From: Pseudonocardia nematodicida | Lineage (GTDB): Bacteria; Actinomycetota; Actinomycetes; Mycobacteriales; Pseudonocardiaceae | Reading direction: 5' to 3' | Assembly: GCF_040105385.1 (NCBI RefSeq) | Contig: NZ_JBEDNQ010000003.1 | Location: forward strand, 372,001 to 436,000 | Length of the DNA stretch: 64,000 bases | In this document: positions 29,198 through 40,145 of the stretch, piece by piece | How positions within the stretch are numbered: the first letter of the stretch is position 1 | Layout of the letters: every line of letters begins with the position of its first letter | Made by a program: the position numbers and the translations under genes | The notes under the pieces: model-generated | What the model was told of the DNA's origin: nothing | The model's input: only the letters and a program-made list of their open reading frames with translations | Database searches by the model: none

Positions 29198-30550
29198 TCA
29201 GCGCGGGCGGCGACGGAGCACGGCGAGCAGGCCGGCGAGGATCCCGACCGAGGCGGCGACCCCGCCCGCGGCGATCGCCCCGGTGGTCCCTGGCGTGCCG
29301 GGACCACCGGAGGCGTCCCCGGCCCCTGGCGCCCGGCCGTCCGGACGGGTGTCGTCGGCGCCCGGAGCACCGCCCGGATCCGCGGTGCCGCCGGAACCCC
29401 GGGCGTCGGCACCCGGGTCGCCGGGAGGCGCGGCGTCGCCGGGGAGGGCGGCGGCCGGGTCCACGAGCGTCCCCAGCCCGCCGGCCGGGGCGCCGGCACC
29501 CCAGTTCAGCAGCGCCAGGGTCTGGTCGGTCATCCGCACCGGCTCCTGCTCCCCGCGCACCAGCGCGACGACCAGCCGTCGTCCGTCCCGCTCGGCGGCG
29601 TCGACGACCGTGTGCCGCGCGGCGTCGGTGAACCCGGTCTTCCCGCCGAGGAAGCCGGGCGTGCCGAGCAGCCGGTTGCCGTTGCCCAGCTCGAAGCCGG
29701 GCCGGCCGGCGTAGCCGGGGAACGGGATGCTCCCGGTGGTGAGGATCGTCGCGATCCGCGGCCGGTCGAGCGCCGCCCGCAGGATCAGCGCCAGGTCGTA
29801 GGCCGAGGACGACCCGCCGGGACCGTCCAGACCGGACGGCGTCGCGGGCCGGGTGTCGAGAGCGCCCAGGTCCCGGGCGGTCGCCTGCATGGCGGTCACG
29901 GTCTCCGGGACGCCGCCGAGCTCGCGGGCCAGCGCCTGCGCGGCGTCGTTCCCCGAGGCCAGCAGCAGGCCGTGCAGCAGCTGGTCCACGGTGTACTCGC
30001 CGCCGGGACCGATCCCGGCGCGGCTGCCGTCGACCATGCCGTCCTCGGGTGTGCCGACGACGACCCGGTCTCCCGGCAGGCGGTCGTCCACGACCAGCGC
30101 GAGCAGCAGCTTGATCGTCGAGGCGGGCCGGTGCCGGGCGTGCGGGGCGCGGGCGGCGAGCACCGCGCCGGAGTCCAGGTCGGCGACCACATAGGACGCC
30201 ACGCCGACCGGCGGCGGAGGGACCGGTCCGGTGTGCTCCTCGGCGCACACGCCGACGTCCCCGACGGGCGGGTCCGGTTGCGGGAGCGGCGCGACGGGGA
30301 CGATCTCCTCCTGTGCCGGGGGAGGGGGTGGCTGGGCCTGGGCGGGGCAGCCGGCTGCGGGGGCCCGATCCGCGGTGCCGGTCCAGCCGCTCGGGATGCC
30401 CGGTGCGCGGGCCACGACGGAGCCGGGCGAGCCGGCCGGGCCGACCACCCCGGCCCACGCCGACCCCGGCGCGAGGATCAGCATCGACGCGACCACGAGC
30501 CCCAGCACGGCGGCGCGGCGGCGCCGCCGGAACCCGCCCGCGGTGGTCAC
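29198..30550 (-). CDS. D-alanyl-D-alanine carboxypeptidase (DacB/PBP5 type, S11)
   Basis: 450 residues. A signal peptide (AVLGLVVASMLILAPGSAWA), a Pro-rich linker and an S11 peptidase domain with all three active-site motifs: STIK (SxxK), SGN (SxN) and KTG. A long Gly/Pro/Asp-rich spacer leads to a C-terminal membrane helix with a basic end (GVAASVGILAGLLAVLRRRPR), anchoring the enzyme outside the membrane. It trims the terminal D-Ala of peptidoglycan stem peptides. Start GTG 30550. Its position after trpS and the YihY gene matches dacB1 (Rv3330) in mycobacteria. Confidence 0.92.
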   Translation of the reverse strand: MTTAGGFRRRRRAAVLGLVVASMLILAPGSAWAGVVGPAGSPGSVVARAPGIPSGWTGTADRAPAAGCPAQAQPPPPPAQEEIVPVAPLPQPDPPVGDVGVCAEEHTGPVPPPPVGVASYVVADLDSGAVLAARAPHARHRPASTIKLLLALVVDDRLPGDRVVVGTPEDGMVDGSRAGIGPGGEYTVDQLLHGLLLASGNDAAQALARELGGVPETVTAMQATARDLGALDTRPATPSGLDGPGGSSSAYDLALILRAALDRPRIATILTTGSIPFPGYAGRPGFELGNGNRLLGTPGFLGGKTGFTDAARHTVVDAAERDGRRLVVALVRGEQEPVRMTDQTLALLNWGAGAPAGGLGTLVDPAAALPGDAAPPGDPGADARGSGGTADPGGAPGADDTRPDGRAPGAGDASGGPGTPGTTGAIAAGGVAASVGILAGLLAVLRRRPR

Positions 30551-30897
30551 CGCGGAAGCATGCCCCAGCGAGACCCCGCCCGGGGCCGCTGCAGGCGATC
30601 AGTTACCGCGATCGGCAACGGCCGACCTGCTGCGGCGATCCGCGACCGCGTCCGGCAACGGTGATCGGCCCCGGGGCAGGTGGCGCCAGGTCCGGACCGT
30701 TGCGCGTCCTCACGGCACGGGCTCGTGGAGATCGGCTCCGGGCGCGTGTGGACGACCGCTCACCCGCTGCTCGACCGCTCGGCGCCGTGACGGTCACGGC
30801 GATGTTGCGAGTCTGCCGCTCGCCTCGGTGAACGGTTACCGTCCCGCGGGACATGTGCCGCCGGAGTACGCGGCGCTGCAGAACATGGAGGACGTTC
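30551..30897. promoter_or_regulatory. Upstream region of the nucleoside operon with three palindromes
   Basis: 347 bases without a gene. CCGTGACGGTCACGG (30785-30799, 7-1-7), ACGGTTACCGT (30832-30842, 5-1-5) and GTCCCGCGGGAC (30841-30852, perfect) lie between 113 and 46 bases before the first start codon of the operon. They are candidate operators for a nucleoside-responsive repressor. No clear -35/-10 pair was identified. Confidence 0.5.
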
Positions 30898-32046
30898 GTG
30901 CGGATCACGAAGCGCATCGGACGGGGCAGGTTCGCCACCGCGATCGCCCTCACCGCTGTCGCCACCCTCGCGCTCGCGGGCTGTGCCCGGGACACCGGCG
31001 CCGGTGGCGGCGAGGCCCAGAGCGGCGAGTGCGAGCGGGTCGCCCCGCCGGAGGTGGCGGCGGCCGACGCGCAGCCCGCGCCGGCGACGCCCAACGCGGA
31101 CGCGAGCGGACTGCGGGTCGCCCTGGCCTACGACATCGGCGGGCGCGGCGACGCGTCCTTCAACGACGCCGCGGCGGCCGGTCTGGACCGTACGGTCGAG
31201 GAGCTGGGTCTCCCGCGGGAGAACACCCGGGAGGCGACCGCCCAGCAGGGCGAGAGCGAGGACGCCGGCACGAACCGGCTCCGCCAGCTCGCGAGCGAGG
31301 GCTTCAACCCGGTCATCGCGGTCGGCTTCGCCTACGCGGCCGGCGTGGGCACCGTCGCCGAGGAGTTCCCGGACACCCAGTTCGCGATCGTCGACGACGA
31401 CACGGTCGACCTGCCGAACGTGACCCCGCTGGTCTTCGCCGAGGAGCAGGGCTCGTTCCTGGTCGGCGCCGCGGCCGCGCTGAAGACCGAGACCTGCCAG
31501 GTCGGCTTCATCGGCGGCGTCGACAACCCGCTGATCCAGAAGTTCGAGGCGGGCTACACCGAGGGTGCCGAGGCCGTCGCGCCGGGCATCACGGTCAACT
31601 CGGCCTACATCTCGCCGGCCGGTGACTTCTCCGGCTTCAACGACGCCACCCGCGCCACCGAGATCGCCTCCGGTCAGTACGACGGCGGCACCGACATCTC
31701 CTTCGCCGCGGCCGGCCAGTCCAACCAGGGCGTCTTCGCCGCCGCGAACACCGCGGGCCAGCGGGCCATCGGCGTCGACTCCGACCAGTACGAGTCCCCG
31801 CAGCTCACCGAGGTCCGCGACGTGATCATGACGTCGATGATCAAGCGGGTCGACGTCGCGGTGTTCGACTACGTCAACGCGGTCGCCGGCGGCACCGTCG
31901 ACCAGCTCCCGGAGCGGTTCGACCTCGCCAACGACGGCGTCGGCTTCTCCACCTCGGGTGGCTTCGTCGACGACATCGCCGAGGACCTCGAGGCCTACAA
32001 GGCCGCGATCATCGCCGGAGAGATCCAGGTGTCCGCGACCAGGTGA
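30898..32046 (+). CDS. BMP-family nucleoside-binding lipoprotein of an ABC importer
   Basis: 382 residues. Signal peptide with lipobox LALAGC, then the BMP/PnrA fold: ALAYDIGGRGDASFNDAAAAGL, IAVGFAYAAGVGTVAEEFPDTQFAIVD, FIGGVDNPLIQKFEAGYTEG and VDSDQYES. BMP proteins bind purine and pyrimidine nucleosides outside the membrane. GTG 30898 is chosen because GGAGG (30887-30891) is 6 bases upstream and the signal peptide then has normal length. Its stop overlaps the ATPase start, and cdd and deoA follow, which supports nucleosides as substrate. Confidence 0.9.
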   Translation: MRITKRIGRGRFATAIALTAVATLALAGCARDTGAGGGEAQSGECERVAPPEVAAADAQPAPATPNADASGLRVALAYDIGGRGDASFNDAAAAGLDRTVEELGLPRENTREATAQQGESEDAGTNRLRQLASEGFNPVIAVGFAYAAGVGTVAEEFPDTQFAIVDDDTVDLPNVTPLVFAEEQGSFLVGAAAALKTETCQVGFIGGVDNPLIQKFEAGYTEGAEAVAPGITVNSAYISPAGDFSGFNDATRATEIASGQYDGGTDISFAAAGQSNQGVFAAANTAGQRAIGVDSDQYESPQLTEVRDVIMTSMIKRVDVAVFDYVNAVAGGTVDQLPERFDLANDGVGFSTSGGFVDDIAEDLEAYKAAIIAGEIQVSATR

Positions 32047-33581
32047 ACGAGCAGTACGCGGTCGAACTGCGCGGGATCACCAAGCGGTTCCCCGGCGTCG
32101 TCGCCAACGACGGCGTGGACCTCGCCGTGCGATCCGGTGAGGTCCACGCCCTCTGCGGCGAGAACGGGGCCGGCAAGTCGACCCTGATGAAGATCCTCTA
32201 CGGGATGCAGGCCCCGGACGAGGGCACGATCGCGGTCGCCGGCACGGAGGTGCACTTCCGGTCGCCGGCGGACGCGATCGCCGCCGGCATCGGCATGGTG
32301 CACCAGCACTTCATGCTCGCCGACAACCTGACCGTCGCCGAGAACGTGCTGCTCGGTGCGGAGAAGCTGCACGGGATCGGGCGCGCGGCCCGGTCCCGGA
32401 TCGCGGAGCTGTCCCGGACCGTCGGGCTGAACGCCAAGCCGGATCTGCTCGTCGAGCACCTCGGCGTCGCCGACCGGCAGCGCATCGAGATCCTCAAGGT
32501 GCTCTACCGGGGCGCCCGCACGGTGATCCTGGACGAGCCCACCGCGGTGCTGGTCCCGCAGGAGGTCGACGAGCTCTTCGACACCGTGCGGACCATGCAG
32601 GGCGAGGGCTATACGTTCCTGTTCATCTCGCACAAGCTCGACGAGGTCCGGGCGATCGCCGACCGGATCACCGTGATCCGGCGCGGCCGGACGGTCGGCA
32701 CCGCCGACCCGAAGGCGGTCACCAACTCCGAGCTGGCCGAGATGATGGTCGGCTCCGAGCTGCCGTCGCCGGAGACCCGCGAGTCGACCGTGACCGACCG
32801 CGAGGTGCTGCGCGTCGAGGGGCTCGGGCTGGCCGGCCAGGCCGGTGGCCGGGACCTGCTCGACGGCGTCGACCTCGTCGTGCACGCCGGTGAGGTGCTG
32901 GGCATCGCCGGGGTCGAGGGCAACGGCCAGACCGAGCTCGTCGAGACGATCATGGGCATGCGCCGGCACTCCCGCGGACGCGTTCTCCTGTCGGGCACCG
33001 ACGTCTCCGGGCTGTCCACGATGGGCCGTCGCGAGCACGGCATCGGCTACGTCCCCGAGGACCGGTCCCGGCACGCCCTGCTCGGCGACCAGCCCCTGTG
33101 GGCCAACCGGGTGCTCGGCTTCCAGAGCCGGTCGCCGATCGGTCGTCGCGGCCTGATCGACCGCGCTGCCGCACGGACCGACACCGAGCGGATCGTGACC
33201 GACTTCGACGTCCGCACCCCCGGTATCGACGTGATGGCCTCGGCGCTGTCCGGCGGGAACCAGCAGAAGCTCGTGGTCGGCCGGGAGCTCTCCGGCGACC
33301 CGGTCCTGCTGATCGCCGCGCACCCGACCCGCGGCGTCGACGTCGGCGCGCAGGCCGGGATCTGGGCGGAACTGCGCCGGGCCCGCGCGGCCGGTCTGGC
33401 GGTCCTGCTCGTCTCCGCCGACCTGGACGAGCTGATCGGGCTGTCCGACACCCTCGCCGTGATCCTCGACGGCCGCCTGGTCGGCACCGCGGATCCGGCC
33501 ACCGTCACCCCCGAGGAGCTGGGCACGAAGATGACCGGGGCCGCCGTGTCCGGAAGCGCGACGGACGGGGAAACGCCGTGA
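32043..33581 (+). CDS. Nucleoside ABC importer ATPase (two cassettes)
   Basis: 512 residues with two fused nucleotide-binding domains. The first has Walker A GENGAGKST, a degenerate signature (LGVADRQR) and Walker B ILDEPTAVL. The second has a degenerate Walker A (GVEGNGQTE), a good signature LSGGNQQK and LIAAHPTRGVD. This complementary pattern is usual for sugar/nucleoside (RbsA/NupA-like) ATPases. GTG 32043 overlaps the preceding stop (GTGA). Confidence 0.93.
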   Translation: MNEQYAVELRGITKRFPGVVANDGVDLAVRSGEVHALCGENGAGKSTLMKILYGMQAPDEGTIAVAGTEVHFRSPADAIAAGIGMVHQHFMLADNLTVAENVLLGAEKLHGIGRAARSRIAELSRTVGLNAKPDLLVEHLGVADRQRIEILKVLYRGARTVILDEPTAVLVPQEVDELFDTVRTMQGEGYTFLFISHKLDEVRAIADRITVIRRGRTVGTADPKAVTNSELAEMMVGSELPSPETRESTVTDREVLRVEGLGLAGQAGGRDLLDGVDLVVHAGEVLGIAGVEGNGQTELVETIMGMRRHSRGRVLLSGTDVSGLSTMGRREHGIGYVPEDRSRHALLGDQPLWANRVLGFQSRSPIGRRGLIDRAAARTDTERIVTDFDVRTPGIDVMASALSGGNQQKLVVGRELSGDPVLLIAAHPTRGVDVGAQAGIWAELRRARAAGLAVLLVSADLDELIGLSDTLAVILDGRLVGTADPATVTPEELGTKMTGAAVSGSATDGETP

Positions 33582-33594
33582 ACGGGGAAGTGCC

Positions 33595-34689
33595 GTGAAC
33601 ACCGCGCTGATTTCGCGGTTCCGCAGCGCCGTCGTCGCACCGGTGCTCGCGATCGCCGTCGCCGCGCTGCTCTGCGCGGTCGCGCTGCTGATCAGCGGGG
33701 CGTCACCGTGGACGGCGCTGACGACCATCGCCTCCCAGGTCCGGTCCGGCACCGTCGTCATCGACACGGTCAACTCCGCGTCGGTCTACTACATCGCCGC
33801 GCTCGCCGTCGCGATCGGCTTCCAGATGAAGCTGTTCAACATCGGCGTCGAGGGACAGTTCCGGGTCGCCGCCTGCGTGGCCGCGATCGTCGGCGGGACG
33901 GTGATCCTGCCGCCGGTGCTGCACACGATGCTGATCATGGTCGTCGCCGTGCTGACCGGGGCCGCGTGGGTCGCCATCCCGGCGCTGCTCAAGGCCTACC
34001 GCGGCGTCTCCGAGGTCATCTCGACGATCATGCTGAACGCGATCGCCACCGGGCTGATCGCGTACCTGATCCGCGCCGAGACCTTCGGCGAGCTGCGCGG
34101 CAACAACATCACCACCCCGCCGATCCCGGAGTCGGGCTGGTTCCCGGGCATCCCGGTCGGCAACGGGACGATCTTCGGGATGGTCGTCGTCGCGGCCGCG
34201 CTCGGTGTCGGCTACTGGTTCCTGATGGGCCGCACCCGGTTCGGCTTCGAGCTGCGGGCGTCGGGAGAGTCGAAGACGGCGGCGTCGGCCGGCGGGGTGA
34301 ACGCGCGGCGGACGATCCTGATCGCGCTGCTGCTCTCCGGCGCGGTCGCCGGGCTGATCGGGCTCCCGGAGCTGCTCGGCCGCGACCACGCCTACACGCT
34401 CACCTCCCCGCAGGGCTACGGCTTCACCGGCATCGCGATCGCGCTGCTGGGCCGCAACCACCCGGTGGGCATCGCGCTCGGCGCGCTGCTGTGGGCGTTC
34501 CTGGACAAGTCCGCGGTGGCGCTCGACGTCGTCGGGATCCCGCGGGAGATCGTGCTGATCATGCAGGGGCTGATCGTGCTGTCGGTGGTCGTCGCCTACG
34601 AGCTCGTGCAGCGGGTGGAGCGGCGGGCCGAGCAACGGCGTGTCGCCGCCGCGGCACCGCAACGGGACCCCGTGGAGGTGGGCTCGTGA
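33595..34689 (+). CDS. Nucleoside ABC importer permease 1
   Basis: 364 residues, about ten membrane helices of the BPD_transp_2 (RbsC/LivH-like) family, with FNIGVEGQFRVAA near residue 80 and the cytoplasmic loop ELRASGESKTAASAGGVN. Pairs with the next permease, as in NupB/NupC systems. Its start GTG 33595 is 13 bases after the ATPase stop; its stop overlaps the second permease start. Confidence 0.9.
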   Translation: MNTALISRFRSAVVAPVLAIAVAALLCAVALLISGASPWTALTTIASQVRSGTVVIDTVNSASVYYIAALAVAIGFQMKLFNIGVEGQFRVAACVAAIVGGTVILPPVLHTMLIMVVAVLTGAAWVAIPALLKAYRGVSEVISTIMLNAIATGLIAYLIRAETFGELRGNNITTPPIPESGWFPGIPVGNGTIFGMVVVAAALGVGYWFLMGRTRFGFELRASGESKTAASAGGVNARRTILIALLLSGAVAGLIGLPELLGRDHAYTLTSPQGYGFTGIAIALLGRNHPVGIALGALLWAFLDKSAVALDVVGIPREIVLIMQGLIVLSVVVAYELVQRVERRAEQRRVAAAAPQRDPVEVGS

Positions 34690-35936
34690 CCGCCGCGATC
34701 GTGTCCCGGATGACCGAACGTGCCGGGGAGCTTCCCGGCTGGGCCCGGTCCGCCCTGATCGCGGCCTTCCTGGTGCTGGTGCTGTCGATCACCGTGACGC
34801 TGACCGGGCAGGGGCAGCTCACGTCGTCGGGCACCTCGGAGGCGGCCGTGCGGCTCGGCCTGCCGATCCTGCTGGCCGCCCTCGGCGGGCTGTGGGCCGA
34901 ACGCGCCGGCATCATCAACATCGGCCTCGAGGGCATGATGGTGCTCGGGACCTGGGGTGCGGCCTGGGCCGGCTACCAGTGGGGTCCCTGGGCGGCGGTG
35001 CTCGGCGGGCTGGTGCTGGGCGCGCTCGGCGGGCTGGTGCACGCGATCGCGACGGTGACCTTCAACGTCAACCACATCGTGTCCGGTGTGGCGGTCACCC
35101 TGCTCGGGACCGGCCTGACCCAGTACCTGGCGACCCTGCTGTTCACCCCGGTCTCGCAGAACCCGCGCCAGTCCCCGCGGCTGGAGGGCTTCGCCGAGTA
35201 CTCGATCCCCGGGCTGTCCTCGGGGTTGCAGGCGCTCGAGGCCCAGCAGCGGGTCTTCGTCTCCGACCTCGCCGGGCTGCTGTCCGGTCTGGTCACCGGG
35301 CTGACCCCGATCGTCGTCCTCGGGTTCGCACTCGTGCCGTTCAGCTATTTCGTGCTCTGGAAGACGCCGTTCGGGCTGCGGCTGCGCAGCTGCGGCGAGT
35401 CCCCGGTCGCGGCCGAGAGCCTCGGCGTCAACGTCATCGCGCACAAGTACGTCGCGGTGGTCGTCTCGGGCGGGCTGGCCGGCCTGGGTGGCGCCGCGCT
35501 GGTCCTCAACCCGGGCCAGCTCGGCTACCTGGAGAACCAGGTCGGCGGCCGCGGGTACATCGGCCTCGCCGCGATGATCTTCGGTAACTGGCGGCCGGCC
35601 GGGCTGCTGATCGGCTCGGCGCTGTTCGGCTACGTCGACGGGCTCCAACTCCGCGCCGGGGGCGAGGCGGTGCACGCGCTGCTCTACGGCGCGACGCTGG
35701 TCGCGGTCGTCGTCGCGGTGCTGTGGGCGATCCGCCGGATGTACGTCGCGGCCGGCGTCGCGCTGGCGGCCGGCCTGGCCGTCTACGCGATCTACTGGTC
35801 GACCGAGACGGTCCCGTCCGAGTTCGCGTCCTACGCCCCGCAGCTGGTGACGCTGATCGTGCTCGCCGCGGCGTCCCAACGACTACGACCACCCGCCAGA
35901 CTCGGGGTCGAGTACCGGCGCGGGGAGGGGCACTAG
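34686..35936 (+). CDS. Nucleoside ABC importer permease 2
   Basis: 416 residues, around ten helices, same family as the preceding permease (INIGLEGMMVLGTWGAAWAG; LRSCGESPVAAESLGVN). GTG 34686 overlaps the stop of permease 1. The last codon is directly followed by the cdd ATG, so transport and deamination are translationally linked. Confidence 0.9.
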   Translation: MTAAIVSRMTERAGELPGWARSALIAAFLVLVLSITVTLTGQGQLTSSGTSEAAVRLGLPILLAALGGLWAERAGIINIGLEGMMVLGTWGAAWAGYQWGPWAAVLGGLVLGALGGLVHAIATVTFNVNHIVSGVAVTLLGTGLTQYLATLLFTPVSQNPRQSPRLEGFAEYSIPGLSSGLQALEAQQRVFVSDLAGLLSGLVTGLTPIVVLGFALVPFSYFVLWKTPFGLRLRSCGESPVAAESLGVNVIAHKYVAVVVSGGLAGLGGAALVLNPGQLGYLENQVGGRGYIGLAAMIFGNWRPAGLLIGSALFGYVDGLQLRAGGEAVHALLYGATLVAVVVAVLWAIRRMYVAAGVALAAGLAVYAIYWSTETVPSEFASYAPQLVTLIVLAAASQRLRPPARLGVEYRRGEGH

Positions 35937-36338
35937 ATGCCGGACGTCGACTGGACGGCACTGCGGGAGGCCGCGGTCGCCGTGGCGGCCCGGGCCTACG
36001 CCCCCTACTCCGGACTGCAGGTCGGTGCGGCGGCGCTGGCCGACGACGGCCGGGTGGTCACCGGCTGCAACGTCGAGAACGCGTCCTACGGCCTCGGCGC
36101 CTGCGCCGAGGTGACCCTCGCCGGGCAGCTGCGGCTCTCCGGCGGCGGGCGCCTGGTCGCCGTGGCCTGCCGGTCCGGCGCCGGTGACCTGCTGATGCCC
36201 TGCGGCCGCTGCCGCCAGGTGCTGTACGAGTTCGGCGGAGGAGAGCTGCTGTGCGACACCCCACGGGGCGTCCTGCCCTTCACCGAGGTGCTGCCCGACG
36301 CGTTCGGGCCGGAGCACCTGCCGGGAGCGTCCTCGTGA
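35937..36338 (+). CDS. cdd: Cytidine deaminase
   Basis: 133 residues, homotetrameric type. It converts (deoxy)cytidine to (deoxy)uridine. Zinc site: CNVENASYGLGACAEVTL (Cys ligand and catalytic Glu in CAE) and PCGRCRQ. ATG 35937 directly abuts the TAG stop of the permease. The product is the substrate class for DeoA encoded next. Confidence 0.94.
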   Translation: MPDVDWTALREAAVAVAARAYAPYSGLQVGAAALADDGRVVTGCNVENASYGLGACAEVTLAGQLRLSGGGRLVAVACRSGAGDLLMPCGRCRQVLYEFGGGELLCDTPRGVLPFTEVLPDAFGPEHLPGASS

Positions 36339-36345
36339 GCGCCCG

Positions 36346-37668
<1,323 letters not shown>

Positions 37669-37907
37669 TCCCTCACAGGGGCCCGATCCCGGTCCGGGAC
37701 CGGTCCCGCCCCGCCCTGCCCCGCAGCGTGCCGCGCGGGGGCAGCGGCGCGTGAGGGGTACGTGAGAGCTGCCGACGTCGCCGGGGAAGGTGATCAAGGC
37801 CTGGACCGGCGGCGACGGGGTGGAGGGTCGCAGCGAGCCGGCGGGAGCTCCCCGGGCCGGCCGGGCGGCTCCGGGCGGAGGATTCCGATCCGGCACGATG
37901 GACCGCG

Positions 37908-40145
37908 ATGCGTGAGGACCGGCCTGCGGAGCGGGCGCCGATACCCCGACCGGTGATGCCCGGGCGGGCCCGTCCGGCACACCCCGAGTCGGCCGGCGGG
38001 GTCACCCGCCCGGTCGGGCGACCGGTGCAGCCCGGACCGGCGCGGCGCCCGTCGTCGTCCCCGAACGGCGGGGAGCACCCGCCCGCCGGCGCCGGACCCG
38101 GGACCACGCCGCAGTCGCGGTCCCGGGACCTCTCCGGGTACGACGCGCCGACGGAGCGCGATCTCGCGGTGCCCGGCCCGGGCCCCTCCGACGACGTCGA
38201 CACCCCGCCGAACGGGCTCGCCGCCAGCGGTGCGGCGCCCGTCCCCGGTTCGGAACCGGGCGGACCCGGCGCGGCGCCGGACCCCGGCACCGGGTCCGCC
38301 TGGGACGCGACCGGCCCGGCGACCCCGGGCGCGGGCTCCGGCACGACGCCGGGACCGGCCGTCCCGGGGACGGCACCTGCCTCGACGCCGCCCGGCTCCG
38401 GCGCGCCGGCGGGTCCCGGCGACCGAGGCCCACGCGATCCGGGCCCCGGCGACCGGGGCCCCCGCGAACCGGGCTCCGGCAACCCCCGCCCGGGCGACCC
38501 GGGTGACGGCGCGGCGTCCGTGAACGGCGCACCGGCCGCCGGGACCGAGAACGCCGGGTCGCTGGTCCGCTCCTCCGGGATGATCGCGATCGCCAGCCTG
38601 GTCAGCCGGATCACCGGGTTCGTCCGGAACCTGGCGCTGGTCGCCGTGCTCGGCTTCGCGGTCGTCAACGACTCCTACACCGTCTCCAACACGCTGCCGA
38701 ACATCGTCTACGAGCTCCTGCTCGGCGGCGTGCTGACCAGCGTGATGATCCCGGTCCTGGTCCGGGCCCAGGTCGAGGACGCCGACGGGGGCGAACGGTT
38801 CACCCGGCGGTTGCTGACCGTCGTCGGCGTCGCGCTGCTGGTGGCCACCCTGCTGGCGATGGCCGCGGCGCCGCTGCTGACCCGGCTCTACCTCGGCTCC
38901 GGGGACACCAGCGCGGCGAACCCCGACCTGGCGACGGCCTTCGCGTGGCTGCTCCTGCCGCAGATCTTCTTCTACGGCATCGGGGCGCTGCTCGGCGCGC
39001 TCCTGAACTCCAAGCAGGTCTTCGGCCCGTTCGCCTGGGCGCCGGTGCTGAACAACGTGGTCGTCCTCGGCGTGCTCGTGGTGTACGTGCTGATGCCGGG
39101 GGAGATCTCGGTCGACCCGGTCCGGATGGGCGACCCGAAGCTGCTCGTCCTGGGGCTGGGCACGACGCTGGGCATCGTCGTCCAGGCGCTGGTGCTGATC
39201 CCCTTCATGCGCCGGATCGGTTTCTCCTACCGTCCGGTGTGGGGCTGGGACCCGCGGTTGTCGCTGGCCGGCGGGATGGCGCTGTGGATCGTCGGCTACG
39301 TGCTGGTCGGGCAGGCCGGCTACATCGTCACCACCCGGGTCGCCGCCGCGTCGGACGCCGGGTCGGTCTCCACCTACTTCTACGCCTGGCTGCTGCTCCA
39401 GGTCCCGTACGGCGTGCTCGGGGTGTCGCTGCTGACCGCGCTGATGCCCCGGATGAGCCGGGCCGCCGCGCAGGGCGACACCGGCCAGGTCGTCACCGAC
39501 CTGTCGCTGGGGGCCCGGCTGACGATCGTCGGTCTGATGCCGATCGCCGCGGTGCTCACCGCGTTCGGCCCGGAGGTCGGGCAGGCCCTGTTCTCCTGGG
39601 GTGCGGGCAGCGGCGCCGGGGCCGAGCGGCTCGGGCTGACCATCGCGTGGTCGGCGTTCGGACTGTTGCCCTACGCCGTGACGATGCTGCAGATGCGGGT
39701 CTTCTACGCGATGACCGACTCGCGGACCCCGACGTTGGTCCAGGTCGGGATGGTCGGGGTCAAGATCCCGCTGCTGCTGCTGTGCCCGCTGCTGCTGCCG
39801 CCCGACCGCGTCGTGCTCGGCCTCGCCGCGGCGAACGCGCTGTCGTTCGTCGCCGGTGCGGTGGTCGGGCAGTGGCTGCTGCGACGGCGGCTCGGCCGGG
39901 TCCGCAGCGGAGAGGTCCTGGCCTGCCTGGCGAAGGTGACGCTGGCCTCGGCGCTCGCCGCGGCCGTCGGCTGGGCGCTGGTGCGCCTCGCCGGAGGTGT
40001 GGTCGCCGACTGGCCGGTGGGCGGGCAGGCCTGGACGCTGCTGGTCGTGGGCACGCTGGTGACGCTTCCGCTCGCCGTCGCCGGGATGCGGCTGCTCAGG
40101 GTCCGTGAGCTGGACGCGGTGTTCCGCCGCCTCGCCCGTCGCTGA
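37908..40145 (+). CDS. murJ: MurJ/MviN lipid II flippase with long N-terminal extension
   Basis: 745 residues. The first ~205 are low-complexity Pro/Gly/Ala (cytosolic), then a ~14-helix MOP-superfamily core begins at LVRSSGMIAIASLVSRITGFVRN. LPNIVYELLLGGVLTSVMIPVL is a MurJ hallmark. It moves lipid II across the membrane for peptidoglycan synthesis. Unlike mycobacterial MviN it has no C-terminal pseudokinase domain. The gene stands apart from trxB/par genes where actinobacterial murJ is usually found, so it may be a second copy (inference). The 3' end overlaps the convergent gene by 50 bases. Confidence 0.88.
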   Translation: MREDRPAERAPIPRPVMPGRARPAHPESAGGVTRPVGRPVQPGPARRPSSSPNGGEHPPAGAGPGTTPQSRSRDLSGYDAPTERDLAVPGPGPSDDVDTPPNGLAASGAAPVPGSEPGGPGAAPDPGTGSAWDATGPATPGAGSGTTPGPAVPGTAPASTPPGSGAPAGPGDRGPRDPGPGDRGPREPGSGNPRPGDPGDGAASVNGAPAAGTENAGSLVRSSGMIAIASLVSRITGFVRNLALVAVLGFAVVNDSYTVSNTLPNIVYELLLGGVLTSVMIPVLVRAQVEDADGGERFTRRLLTVVGVALLVATLLAMAAAPLLTRLYLGSGDTSAANPDLATAFAWLLLPQIFFYGIGALLGALLNSKQVFGPFAWAPVLNNVVVLGVLVVYVLMPGEISVDPVRMGDPKLLVLGLGTTLGIVVQALVLIPFMRRIGFSYRPVWGWDPRLSLAGGMALWIVGYVLVGQAGYIVTTRVAAASDAGSVSTYFYAWLLLQVPYGVLGVSLLTALMPRMSRAAAQGDTGQVVTDLSLGARLTIVGLMPIAAVLTAFGPEVGQALFSWGAGSGAGAERLGLTIAWSAFGLLPYAVTMLQMRVFYAMTDSRTPTLVQVGMVGVKIPLLLLCPLLLPPDRVVLGLAAANALSFVAGAVVGQWLLRRRLGRVRSGEVLACLAKVTLASALAAAVGWALVRLAGGVVADWPVGGQAWTLLVVGTLVTLPLAVAGMRLLRVRELDAVFRRLARR

